10,550 nt of DNA from an uncultured Lachnospiraceae bacterium (GCA_946183625.1 CAMHCL010000049.1:1-10550), one strand, 5' to 3'; positions 1 to 7,428 are shown, numbered from the stretch's first letter. Notes: generated from the letters alone by a model not told the origin. Numbers and translations are program-made.

Positions 1-72
1 GACACGCATGGCCGGTGTAAAATTATCAGGATCAAATTTTGGAAGATTCTTATGCTTTATTTTCCCAAACAT
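1..72 (-). CDS. 5' part of a small unknown protein (cut by the window edge)
   Basis: Reading the minus strand from position 72 gives an ATG followed by 23 further open codons to the window edge: MFGKIKHKNLPKF, then DPDNFTPAMRV. A strong ribosome binding site (AGGTGGAG) lies directly upstream at about 74-81. The gene follows the GH3 stop codon by 40 nt, so it is probably co-transcribed with it. The short basic N terminus has no signal peptide or membrane segment. It resembles small Clostridia hypothetical proteins that begin with a basic stretch and continue toward a SICTGE-like segment, but that segment would lie outside the window, so the family is only a guess from memory. No function is assigned. 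Confidence 0.7.
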   Translation of the reverse strand, partial: MFGKIKHKNLPKFDPDNFTPAMRV

Positions 73-112
73 ACTCCACCTGTAAACCGTTTAATATTCA
101 ATCATCATTCTG

Positions 113-2377
113 TCAGTCAACGAGTTTTTTAAGTTCTTTCAATAATTCATCTATCTGCTCATTAGTGAGTGTTCCGAAACTTCTGAGAGTTCGGATCGGC
201 ATGTATTCCAACATAGCCACCGTCATAGGATCATCCGAATCTCCAATATCAGAGAACTGAGTCGTTGCATTCTTGAACTCCTGCTTGATAAATTCAGAAG
301 TCTTCTTATATGCGATCAGTTCACCAAGCTGAACGTTCATATCGATAACAGGCTTCAGTTGGAAGCTTCCTGTAAGTTCAACAGCTCCTGAGAGGCAGAT
401 GTCACGCGAGGATTTCCCGATCTCGATGGTATAAATGCCATCAGCAGCATACCAGTCACTTACCTCTTCACTGTACCACGCAAAGCTTCTTTTATCCAGG
501 TCAAATGTATAGGTTACGGTCTCACCTGGTTTTATAACCTGCTTATCAAATCCCTTAAGTTCATGTACCGGACGGTTGATAGTTCCTGTTTTATCACTTA
601 CGTAGAGCTGAACTATTTCAGCACCTTCGATATCACCAACATTTGTTACATCAACTGTTACAGTGATCGTGGAATTAATGTCTGCCTGTACATTTTCACC
701 AGCAGGAACACCATTTATCTTCAGATTACTGTAGCTGAATTCTGTATAAGACAGGCCATGTCCAAATGGGAACAGCACATCCATCTTCTTAGTATCATAA
801 TACCTGTAGCCTACAAATACGCCCTCTGCATAATTAACCTTATGTCTGGCAACAGGGAAGTTGAGGTAACTAGGATTATGCTCCAGAAGTATAGGGAAGC
901 TCTCTGCAAGCTTGCCAGAAGGATTAACCTTGCCATACAACACATTCATTACTGCTTCGCCAACGCCTTCTCCACCGAGATAAGCTTCTACAACTGCAGA
1001 TACACCGTCTAACCAAGGCATCTCAACCGGAGAGCCATTATGAAGCACGATTATCACAGGCTTTCCTGTAGCTACGAGCTTGTCTATAAGCAGGTTCTGA
1101 CAATCAGGAAGTCTCATGTGTTCTCTGTCATATCCTTCAGATTCAAAAACATCCGGAAGTCCTGCGAACACCACAATCTTATCAGACTTTTCTGCAAGAC
1201 CGACAGCCTCTGCCTGCATAGCTTCGTCAGTTACATCTGCATCATATGGGAAGCCCTCTGCAAAACTGATACTTCCATAGGAATCCTTAACTGAAAGTGC
1301 CGATACAACATTGTGTGCATTTATATGAGAGCTGCCGCCACCCTGATATCTAGGAGTCTTGGCAAAGCCACCAATAAGTGCAATCTTTTCATCGGAGTTG
1401 AGAGGAAGAACATTTCCATCATTCTTAAGCAGAACCACGCACTGCTCTTCAACTCTTACTGCCTTCTCATGATCAACATCTCTGTCAAAGGTTTCTTCCT
1501 GCCTATGCTCTACGAACTTTTCTATGAACTTCAGCATATTTCTGACAGCCTTATCTAGATCCTCTTCAGCAAGCTCTCCATTTTTCACAGACTCAACTAT
1601 GTAAGGATCATTTACGCCACGACTGCCTGGCATCTCAAGATCCATGCCAGCCTTCAGTCCTGCAACACGATCCGAAACAGCGCCCCAGTCAGACATTACA
1701 AGGCCTTCAAAACCCCATTCATCACGAAGTATATCCGTGAGAAGCTTCTTATTCTCTGTGGAATAGCTTCCGTTGATCCTGTTGTAAGAAGCCATAATAG
1801 TCCATGGCTGTGACTTCTTAACTGCAATCTCAAAAGCGGTCAGATACATTTCTCTAAGCGTTCTCTCATCCATATCGCTGGACGCATACATTCTTTCAGT
1901 TTCCTGATTATTAGCTGCGAAATGTTTGAGAGAAGTTCCCACGTTCTGAGACTGAACACCATTTATATATGCCGCAGATAATTCTCCTGCCACATAAGGG
2001 TCCTCAGAGACATATTCAAAATTTCTTCCACAAAGCGGAGATCTTTTAATATTTATGGCAGGACCCAGGATGCAGGACACATCCACAGCCTGACACTCCT
2101 TACCCAGATCAACGCCCATCTGTCTCATGAGATTTCTATCAAATGAAGAAGCTGTTGCACATGCTGTTGGGAAGCATACTGCATCGATTGAATCCGTTAT
2201 GCCTACTTCATTTCCCTTATTATTCTCCTGCTTACGAAGTCCATGAGGGCCATCACTTACGAAAACGGATGGAATGCCCAGATGGTCGAAGGCCTCTGTG
2301 GTCCACATATCAACGCCTGAGACGAACTTCGCCTTCTCCTCGAGGGTCATATTCTTAATTATTTTTTCTATATCCAT
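113..2377 (-). CDS. GH3 family beta-glucosidase / glycosidase, cytoplasmic
   Basis: A 754-residue glycoside hydrolase family 3 protein that should remove terminal beta-linked sugars from the non-reducing end of oligosaccharides. It lacks a signal peptide, so it probably acts in the cytoplasm on imported oligosaccharides. Seen in order: an N-terminal TIM-barrel domain with DGPHGLR (42-48), a KHF substrate-binding segment (151-153) and MSDWGA, whose Asp230 is the expected nucleophile; a C-terminal alpha/beta domain with SEGYDR, whose Glu414 is the likely acid/base by family analogy; an Fn3-like domain (about 570-665); and a roughly 75-residue tail seen in other Firmicutes GH3 enzymes. An ATG ten codons upstream (2407) is rejected: it falls inside the repeat element, whereas the ATG at 2377 has AAGAAAGG at a good distance. 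Substrate (glucoside or xyloside) cannot be told from sequence alone. Confidence 0.93.
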   Translation of the reverse strand: MDIEKIIKNMTLEEKAKFVSGVDMWTTEAFDHLGIPSVFVSDGPHGLRKQENNKGNEVGITDSIDAVCFPTACATASSFDRNLMRQMGVDLGKECQAVDVSCILGPAINIKRSPLCGRNFEYVSEDPYVAGELSAAYINGVQSQNVGTSLKHFAANNQETERMYASSDMDERTLREMYLTAFEIAVKKSQPWTIMASYNRINGSYSTENKKLLTDILRDEWGFEGLVMSDWGAVSDRVAGLKAGMDLEMPGSRGVNDPYIVESVKNGELAEEDLDKAVRNMLKFIEKFVEHRQEETFDRDVDHEKAVRVEEQCVVLLKNDGNVLPLNSDEKIALIGGFAKTPRYQGGGSSHINAHNVVSALSVKDSYGSISFAEGFPYDADVTDEAMQAEAVGLAEKSDKIVVFAGLPDVFESEGYDREHMRLPDCQNLLIDKLVATGKPVIIVLHNGSPVEMPWLDGVSAVVEAYLGGEGVGEAVMNVLYGKVNPSGKLAESFPILLEHNPSYLNFPVARHKVNYAEGVFVGYRYYDTKKMDVLFPFGHGLSYTEFSYSNLKINGVPAGENVQADINSTITVTVDVTNVGDIEGAEIVQLYVSDKTGTINRPVHELKGFDKQVIKPGETVTYTFDLDKRSFAWYSEEVSDWYAADGIYTIEIGKSSRDICLSGAVELTGSFQLKPVIDMNVQLGELIAYKKTSEFIKQEFKNATTQFSDIGDSDDPMTVAMLEYMPIRTLRSFGTLTNEQIDELLKELKKLVD

Positions 2378-2403
2378 ACTATGCCTTTCTTTGTGTTTAC
2401 ACC

Positions 2404-2613
2404 GCATGCATCAGCAAAATATTAGCGCGTCACGCGGCTCGCGCCTCGATTCGCATGTACCAGAATTGCTAAAGCAATTCTGCATACGCTTCGCGTATGT
2501 CTGTGCTTCGCACAGGTATCCTTCGCTTTGCTCATGATGCTCGCCCTAAAGGCCGAGCACTGTCACGTAGCGGTTCTCCAACGGTTCCTCGCTATCATTT
2601 TGCTGATGTATGC
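2404..2613. repeat. 210-bp palindromic, multi-hairpin extragenic element (MITE/REP-like)
   Basis: The element is bounded by imperfect terminal inverted repeats. GCATGCATCAGCAAAAT (2404-2420) pairs with 2597-2613 at 16 of 17 positions, the exception being a G-T pair. Extending inward to 2427 and 2590 gives 21 of 24 matches. The interior is clearly richer in GC than the flanks and carries at least five small palindromes: CGCG-TCA-CGCG (2426-2436), CAGAATTGC-TAAA-GCAATTCTG (2461-2482), CATACGC-TTC-GCGTATG (2483-2499), CTGTGC-TTC-GCACAG (2501-2515) and TGCTCG...CGAGCA (2538-2559). There is no open reading frame of note, no transposase and no obvious target-site duplication. It occupies most of the 260-nt gap between the asparaginase-like gene and the GH3 gene. 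That it is a dispersed repeat is inferred from structure; copy number cannot be tested here. Confidence 0.75.
2461..2515. repeat. Three back-to-back perfect hairpins
   Basis: Stems of 9, 7 and 6 bp sit directly next to each other, with only one base between the second and third. Loops are TAAA, TTC and TTC on the plus strand (TTTA, GAA and GAA in the transcript of this region). None is followed by a T tract on either strand, so they are not intrinsic terminators. In RNA they would stack as a compact array inside the larger stem closed by the terminal inverted repeats. Confidence 0.85.
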
Positions 2614-2637
2614 TGCGAAAAATCTCAAAATAAAATA

Positions 2638-3561
2638 TCAATAATAATCTGCATATTTAATTAGTAAGTACGCATATGCCCCTCCGATGGTGTAGCCGTA
2701 GAGCGGACAGGCTCCTCTTGTCAGCAGCGTTTCAGTGGAGGTATATGTATACTCTTCTCCATTACATGGAGACAGGTAGAAGTCGATGCCGGCTTCTTTA
2801 CATTTATCGAACAGATAGACTGCAGAGGTTTCACTCTGACCTTCGGTGCATAGTGTGTAGGAATGATAGGTTCCATGAAGCACCGCCTTTACGCCGTCCA
2901 GATTATATCTGTCATATCTGATGCCTGCATATGGCTTTACTATGAGAACTGAATCATTAAGCTTCCGTATCCTGTTAAGGAGTGGCTTTTCAGCTGGCGC
3001 ATCCACTTCAGGAACTCTGTCCGGAAGACTGAAGAAATCCTCTGAATAATCAGAGCATTCCATAAGTCTTTCACCCTTATGAAGGTATGAGATACCATCA
3101 CTGTTTCGATAAACTACATATGTTCCGGGCTTAATACCGGATTCTACATACTCTAAGGACCTGCCCATGTTTGAGATTCCATTTGCTTCTTCGTATTCCA
3201 GCCCCTTGTTGGACACTATCATAAATACAGGTATGTCCATACCCTTAAATAGCATTGATATAAGGGGTGCAGTTATATGAAGTGTATCTGTGCCATGCCC
3301 TATGAAAACCGCATCGTAAGCTACATAGCTCTGGGCCTGCAGAACCTCTATCAGCTGATTCAGCTTCGCAATGGTCATATTCTCGCTGAGTGTATTGAGT
3401 GCTACAACGGAATCTATTTCTACATCTTTGTATTGGGGATACTCGTGTATTAATCGTTCCAGCATCACAGATTTAACTGTATCTGTATCAGCGCTTCTAT
3501 GTCCATTTGAGCCCGCGGTGGTACATATAGTTCCACCGGTTAATATCATCAGTATTTTCAT
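2638..3561 (-). CDS. Asparaginase/glutaminase-family protein with altered active site
   Basis: A 307-residue cytoplasmic protein of the bacterial asparaginase (AnsA/AnsB/GatD) superfamily, which hydrolyses asparagine to aspartate and ammonia. The N-terminal TGGTI (Thr11) and the second signature GHGTDTL (Thr91, Asp92) are both present, as is a Ser59 equivalent in LSENM. Aligning GERLMECS (163-170) with the GNRATKAH region remembered for E. coli AnsA puts Glu168 where the catalytic lysine (Lys162 in AnsB) should be. The flexible-loop tyrosine after TGGTI is also not seen. It is therefore a divergent member and may act on another substrate or be inactive. The start at 3561 has AAGGA seven nucleotides upstream. 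It follows the aldo/keto reductase stop by 33 nt and is the last gene of the apparent four-gene operon. Confidence 0.85.
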   Translation of the reverse strand: MKILMILTGGTICTTAGSNGHRSADTDTVKSVMLERLIHEYPQYKDVEIDSVVALNTLSENMTIAKLNQLIEVLQAQSYVAYDAVFIGHGTDTLHITAPLISMLFKGMDIPVFMIVSNKGLEYEEANGISNMGRSLEYVESGIKPGTYVVYRNSDGISYLHKGERLMECSDYSEDFFSLPDRVPEVDAPAEKPLLNRIRKLNDSVLIVKPYAGIRYDRYNLDGVKAVLHGTYHSYTLCTEGQSETSAVYLFDKCKEAGIDFYLSPCNGEEYTYTSTETLLTRGACPLYGYTIGGAYAYLLIKYADYY

Positions 3562-3594
3562 GTTCAGGTCCTTAGTATAATATTGGTCATTTAC

Positions 3595-4725
3595 TTAGTT
3601 GCCACCATTTTCAAACTTGTTGGCAACCTCTTTTAAGTTCTCTATTATTGGCAAATGTTGCGGACACACGCCTTCGCACTGGCCGCAGCCTATACAATCA
3701 CTGGCTTTACCAAATTGGGTAGTGAGATTGTCATAGTATGCGTAGTGTACTGACCATCCGCCTGTCTCTTTTCTTCTGGCTTCAGAATTATAAAGCGAGA
3801 AGTATTTAGGAATGGCTATGTTCATCGGGCATCCAGGAGTACAGTAAGAACATGCTGTACATGGTATAGCTATATTCTTATTCAATATCTCAACAGCCTG
3901 ATCGATGAGCTTCTGTTCCTCTTCATTTATCGGCTTGAAATCCTGCATATAGCTTGTGTTGTCATCCAGTTGTTCTATGTTGCTCATTCCACTGAGAACT
4001 TTGAATACATTTTCCTGGCTGGCCGCAAATCTTATAGCCCATGAAGGTATGGATGCTTCCGGCGCGTAAGTCTTGAAAAGCTTTTCGATCTCAGGTGGTA
4101 CATTTGCCAGCATTCCGCCCTTAACCGGTTCCATAACAATTACCGGTTTGCCGTGTTTTGTTGCTACTTCGTAACATTCACGGGATCTGACTCCTGCGCT
4201 GTTCCAGTCCAGATAGTTTATCTGAAGCTGAACATATTCAATCTCCGGATGAGCGGTCAGGACCTTGTCCAAAAGCTCTGGGCTGTCATGGAAAGAGAAA
4301 CCTATATGATTTACATCACCTTTTTTCTTCTTCTCCTGAAGCCAGCCGAAGCAGTCAAGCTCATCATAAATCTTTATGGAGTGCGAATTAACATCATGAA
4401 TCAGATAATAATCAAAAAACTCCGCGCCTGTCTTCCTTCTCTGTTCATCAAATACCTTATCTCTGTCTTCCAGAGTTTTAATAAAACCCGAATGGAGCTT
4501 GGTTGTAAGGGTAAATGCATCTCTCTGATGCCTTGACATAAGCACTTCTTTTACAGCTTCTTCACTCTTGAATTCACAATACATCCAGGCAGTGTCGAAA
4601 TATGTAAATCCTCTGTCAATAAACATATCAACCATGCGTTTTGTCTGTTCTAAGTCAATCTTGCCAGCATCGTTAGGATCCAGAGACGGAAGTCTCATAA
4701 GACCAAATCCTAATTTTTTTTCCAT
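3595..4725 (-). CDS. Aldo/keto reductase fused to a two-cluster 4Fe-4S ferredoxin domain
   Basis: A 376-residue cytoplasmic oxidoreductase. Residues 1 to about 275 form an aldo/keto reductase barrel with the usual tetrad visible as Asp44, Tyr49 (in AWMYCE), Lys76 (TTKLHSG) and His110 (YLIHD). Residues 285-376 form a ferredoxin module with two cysteine groups, C289/C292/C295/C299 and C344/C347/C350/C354 followed by Pro, as expected for two 4Fe-4S clusters. Fusions of this kind are common in anaerobic Clostridia and are thought to pass electrons between a carbonyl/alcohol substrate and an iron-sulfur chain; the substrate is unknown. The start at 4725 has GAGGT just upstream. It lies 37 nt after the zinc-ribbon gene and 33 nt before the asparaginase-like gene, which suggests co-transcription. 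Confidence 0.93.
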   Translation of the reverse strand: MEKKLGFGLMRLPSLDPNDAGKIDLEQTKRMVDMFIDRGFTYFDTAWMYCEFKSEEAVKEVLMSRHQRDAFTLTTKLHSGFIKTLEDRDKVFDEQRRKTGAEFFDYYLIHDVNSHSIKIYDELDCFGWLQEKKKKGDVNHIGFSFHDSPELLDKVLTAHPEIEYVQLQINYLDWNSAGVRSRECYEVATKHGKPVIVMEPVKGGMLANVPPEIEKLFKTYAPEASIPSWAIRFAASQENVFKVLSGMSNIEQLDDNTSYMQDFKPINEEEQKLIDQAVEILNKNIAIPCTACSYCTPGCPMNIAIPKYFSLYNSEARRKETGGWSVHYAYYDNLTTQFGKASDCIGCGQCEGVCPQHLPIIENLKEVANKFENGGN

Positions 4726-4762
4726 ATATACCTCGTTTCGTGCTACCCCAATAGTTACAATC

Positions 4763-5356
4763 CTACAGTAGTTTGATAATCAGGATTACCATTACTACAA
4801 TAAGTATAAGTGCTATCGCACCAAGTGAGATAAGAAGCGCCATGATTCCAGTACTGATTCCAGGACCCTTCTCCTTTCCAGGAACTACAGAATTGTATCC
4901 ATTAATAGGTCCAGGGCCTGTCAGATTCTCATTTCTGAGAACTGTGTTACCCATCTGTTCCTGGCCCATAGGGCTTCTGAGGAAATCACTTCCTGACAGA
5001 AGTGTCGTATCTGCCTCACTAGGTTCGATATTTGCATTCAGCGCTTCTGCTGATAAGACAGTTGTATCTGCCTCACCTGGCATTACATTTCCAGCAAGTG
5101 CATCTGCTGACAGAACTGTTGTATCTGCCTCTCCTGTCTGCACGCTCTGGTCAAATATACCGCCTGCCAGAACTGTTGTATCTGCCTCGCTATTATCTGC
5201 AGGAGCCTGCTCCTTCTCCATCTGCTCACGAAGTTCTTCCTGAACTCTTCTCTGGATTTCCTCTACATCAGCATGGGCCTTGGCCAATACATTTCCACAA
5301 TTAGGACAAACCTGAGCATTATCATCAATACTACTTCCGCATCTACCGCATATCAT
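4763..5356 (-). CDS. Zinc-ribbon, tail-anchored protein with EADTTVL repeats
   Basis: A 197-residue protein of unknown function with a clear modular layout. Residues 1-22 are a zinc ribbon (C3, C6, C17, C20). Residues about 29-50 are a charged, probably coiled-coil helix. Residues 57-132 hold four 19-residue repeats, each starting EADTTVL or EADTTLL, followed by a degenerate fifth (NTVL at 137-140). A Gly/Pro-rich linker leads to a single C-terminal membrane helix (about 170-195) with almost nothing after it, so the bulk should sit in the cytoplasm, anchored by its tail. The TTVL core fits a Thr-x-x-Leu pattern that FHA domains can read when the first threonine is phosphorylated; that role is inference. 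The start at 5356 has GAGGT seven nucleotides upstream. It follows the EAL gene by 34 nt. Confidence 0.88.
   Translation of the reverse strand: MICGRCGSSIDDNAQVCPNCGNVLAKAHADVEEIQRRVQEELREQMEKEQAPADNSEADTTVLAGGIFDQSVQTGEADTTVLSADALAGNVMPGEADTTVLSAEALNANIEPSEADTTLLSGSDFLRSPMGQEQMGNTVLRNENLTGPGPINGYNSVVPGKEKGPGISTGIMALLISLGAIALILIVVMVILIIKLL
4961..5188 (-). repeat. Four 57-bp tandem coding repeats (EADTTVL units)
   Basis: Units start at residues 57, 76, 95 and 114 of the zinc-ribbon protein, an exact period of 19 residues (57 bp). The first seven residues of each unit are almost invariant while the following twelve vary freely. That pattern fits selection on a short peptide motif displayed at regular spacing more than a recent DNA duplication. 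Confidence 0.9.
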
Positions 5357-5390
5357 GTTTCATACCTCACATTTTTATATTACTATACTT

Positions 5391-7370
5391 TTATTTTTCA
5401 TCTTCCACATTCACTTCATCAGATTTCCCAGACTTGTGATCTTCTACATTGAAGCTCTTAACATATTTTATAAAGGTCTCCGGCTCCAATGGCTTAGAGA
5501 AATAATAACCCTGTATCATATTACAGCCTGCGCCGGTAACCATTTCCAGCTGTTTCTGAGTTTCTACACCCTCCTGGATCAAATTGATATCAAGGCTTCT
5601 GATCATCTTAATAGTATCGATCAGAACCACCTTGGAATTCTCACTCTTCTCCGAATCCCACAGAAGGCTCTTATCGGATTTAATATTTGCAAAATCCGAA
5701 TTGATTATCTGCGACAGATTGGAATATCCCGTTCCATAATCATCCAGAGAGAATCCAAATCCCATACTCTTAAGTCTCTCTATATCGCGATTAAGAGAAT
5801 CAGAACCATCTGCAGCAGCTGTCTCAGTTATTTCCAGATTGATCATTTTCGCATCTACGCCAAACTTATCCAGAATAGAACTAAAGCTTTCTGCGATACC
5901 ACCTGCCATGAATTGATAGAGTGACAAGTTTACCTCGATATATTTGATACCGAATCGTTCCGGATGGTATCTCTTTATAAACTGACATACCTTTATCAGA
6001 ACTATATTTCCTATATCAGTTATCAGACCATTTTCTTCGGCTATAGGTATCATCTTGTCAGGTGGAATGTATCCGACTCCAGGGATATTAAGTCTCAGCA
6101 GAGCCTCTCCCGCTTCTATCTTGTCATTCTCAACACCATATATAGGCTGATAGAAAACTTCGAATCCGTCATTCTCTATTGCATCACGAAGGTAATTCTC
6201 AATATTATTTCTCTCTGTTATATAATTCAGATCCTCGCCCTTAATGATGCGTATTCCCTTGGTCTCTACATTAGGCTTGAAATCCACCATATCAGTTATA
6301 AGCTCTACACTATCAACATCATCAGGAATCCTGGCTATGTGCATTACACTGTTCAGGAACAGATTCATGGTACCAAATTCCCAGCGATGAGAGAACCTAT
6401 CACGAAAGTCTTCTTCCATCTGATTGATAGTTTTTTCAGAAGAATCAAGAGAAATAATGGCAAATGTTTCGGAGTTAATATTATAGACTATATTCTTCGG
6501 ATTCTGTTCCTTCATCCATCTTATGATTTCTTTATTGAACTCCTGTGCCGTATCCTGAGACATCATTCGGAAGTTGAGCTTCAGATTGGTAATACATATA
6601 CTTGCCACCACATACTCGTGAGAAGTATTGAGAAGCCTTGTATTATCGATGATAAATGCTCTTCTGTTAAATACATCAACAACCGGATCTCTGAGTCCGC
6701 CATCATTTTCTATGGACAGCATGACTCCCATAAGAGCAACTGATTCAGCAAACAGCTCCACCTCGAGTATAGGAGCCAGAAGCTGGATTATGATTCCCGC
6801 AAGTGCGATTATGTAGAAGTACCATAATGCATGTCTCTGATCCGAAACCAATGCGTCCCTGTATCTAAAGATATAATAGAATCCCAGAAGCATATAAAAG
6901 CAAGCCATGGCATAAATTAATGCCTCCCATGGGCCTCTGCAAAACCTGTTATATTCATCAATTCTGAATATCACTTCCGTTATCGGATTCAGAACAACTA
7001 TTATTTCGACTATAATAAATGGGATAAACAAGTGAAGGAATTTCTTGACACTCCTGTTGATCGCAAGTCCATTAACAATAATGATATATACAACAAACAT
7101 AGGAGCCAGTGCTGAATGCATGACAAAATATATCTCATTTGAAAGCAGCAGGATACCATGAGCGGATTCATGGAAAGAAGCTCCTGGATCCTGGAAAATG
7201 TCAGATGCAACAGCACACAAAGAAGAAATCGCAACATTAATAAGAATAGCTAAAAACATCTTGCTCTGACGTTTACCATTCTTATTACGTCCGATACTAT
7301 ATATAACACATGATAATGTTAATACGAAGGCGCACATCGAGAAAAATGCGCGGCTGACGCCATATAACAT
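5391..7370 (-). CDS. 7-TM membrane protein with degenerate GGDEF and intact EAL domain (c-di-GMP phosphodiesterase)
   Basis: A 659-residue inner-membrane signalling enzyme predicted to hydrolyse cyclic di-GMP to pGpG. Numbered from the ATG at 7370, seven hydrophobic segments lie at about 6-26, 38-57, 81-102, 112-130, 148-168, 181-201 and 205-220, with positive loops placing the C terminus in the cytoplasm. A GGDEF-like domain follows (DPVVDVFNRRAF near 228), but its signature is NSETF (299-303), so it should not make c-di-GMP. The EAL domain keeps its metal and catalytic residues: Glu422 of EALLR, Asn481, Glu513 of LEITE, Asp543-Asp544 of DDYGTGYS, Lys564, Glu600 of EGVET and Gln620. The open frame extends to a GTG at 7454, but that GTG has no Shine-Dalgarno and the extra 28 codons span a terminator. 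The ATG at 7370 has GGGGTGG upstream. First gene of the apparent operon. Confidence 0.9.
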   Translation of the reverse strand: MLYGVSRAFFSMCAFVLTLSCVIYSIGRNKNGKRQSKMFLAILINVAISSLCAVASDIFQDPGASFHESAHGILLLSNEIYFVMHSALAPMFVVYIIIVNGLAINRSVKKFLHLFIPFIIVEIIVVLNPITEVIFRIDEYNRFCRGPWEALIYAMACFYMLLGFYYIFRYRDALVSDQRHALWYFYIIALAGIIIQLLAPILEVELFAESVALMGVMLSIENDGGLRDPVVDVFNRRAFIIDNTRLLNTSHEYVVASICITNLKLNFRMMSQDTAQEFNKEIIRWMKEQNPKNIVYNINSETFAIISLDSSEKTINQMEEDFRDRFSHRWEFGTMNLFLNSVMHIARIPDDVDSVELITDMVDFKPNVETKGIRIIKGEDLNYITERNNIENYLRDAIENDGFEVFYQPIYGVENDKIEAGEALLRLNIPGVGYIPPDKMIPIAEENGLITDIGNIVLIKVCQFIKRYHPERFGIKYIEVNLSLYQFMAGGIAESFSSILDKFGVDAKMINLEITETAAADGSDSLNRDIERLKSMGFGFSLDDYGTGYSNLSQIINSDFANIKSDKSLLWDSEKSENSKVVLIDTIKMIRSLDINLIQEGVETQKQLEMVTGAGCNMIQGYYFSKPLEPETFIKYVKSFNVEDHKSGKSDEVNVEDEK

Positions 7371-7374
7371 ATAT

Positions 7375-7381
7375 CCACCCC
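7375..7381 (-). promoter_or_regulatory. Ribosome binding site that sets the EAL gene start
   Basis: GGGGTGG lies four nucleotides upstream of the ATG at 7370 and can pair with the 16S tail, with one G-U pair. The competing GTG at 7454 has no purine-rich site in front of it. The AGGTGG in front of the gene at position 72 sits at a similarly short distance. Confidence 0.6.
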
Positions 7382-7386
7382 AATAC

Positions 7387-7428
7387 AAAAAAATAGATGT
7401 TGGAATACATAGTAAACCAACATCTATT
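7387..7428 (-). terminator. Intrinsic terminator of the antiporter gene
   Basis: A perfect 12-bp inverted repeat, AATAGATGTTGG (7428-7417) and CCAACATCTATT (7403-7392), with a 13-nt loop, is followed at once by five more T residues (7391-7387). It begins 37 nt past the antiporter stop codon. The stem is only moderately GC-rich but is perfect and carries the T tract on the correct strand. Confidence 0.8.

Noticed and set aside
563..1558. Plus-strand open frames opposite the GH3 gene
   Set aside because: Antisense shadows of a well-supported enzyme, with Cys/Ile/Tyr-rich compositions and no start signals.
2378..2407. Longer GH3 start at the ATG at 2407
   Set aside because: It would begin inside the terminal inverted repeat of the extragenic element, and the added MRCKHKERHS is not GH3-like. 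The ATG at 2377 has a proper Shine-Dalgarno.
2461..2515. The internal hairpins as intrinsic terminators of the asparaginase-like gene
   Set aside because: No T tract follows any of the stems on the minus strand, and the tandem arrangement fits a repeat element better.
5355..6743. Plus-strand open frames of 189 and 259 codons opposite the EAL gene
   Set aside because: They lie entirely opposite a gene with strong domain evidence and have no recognisable motifs or ribosome binding sites.
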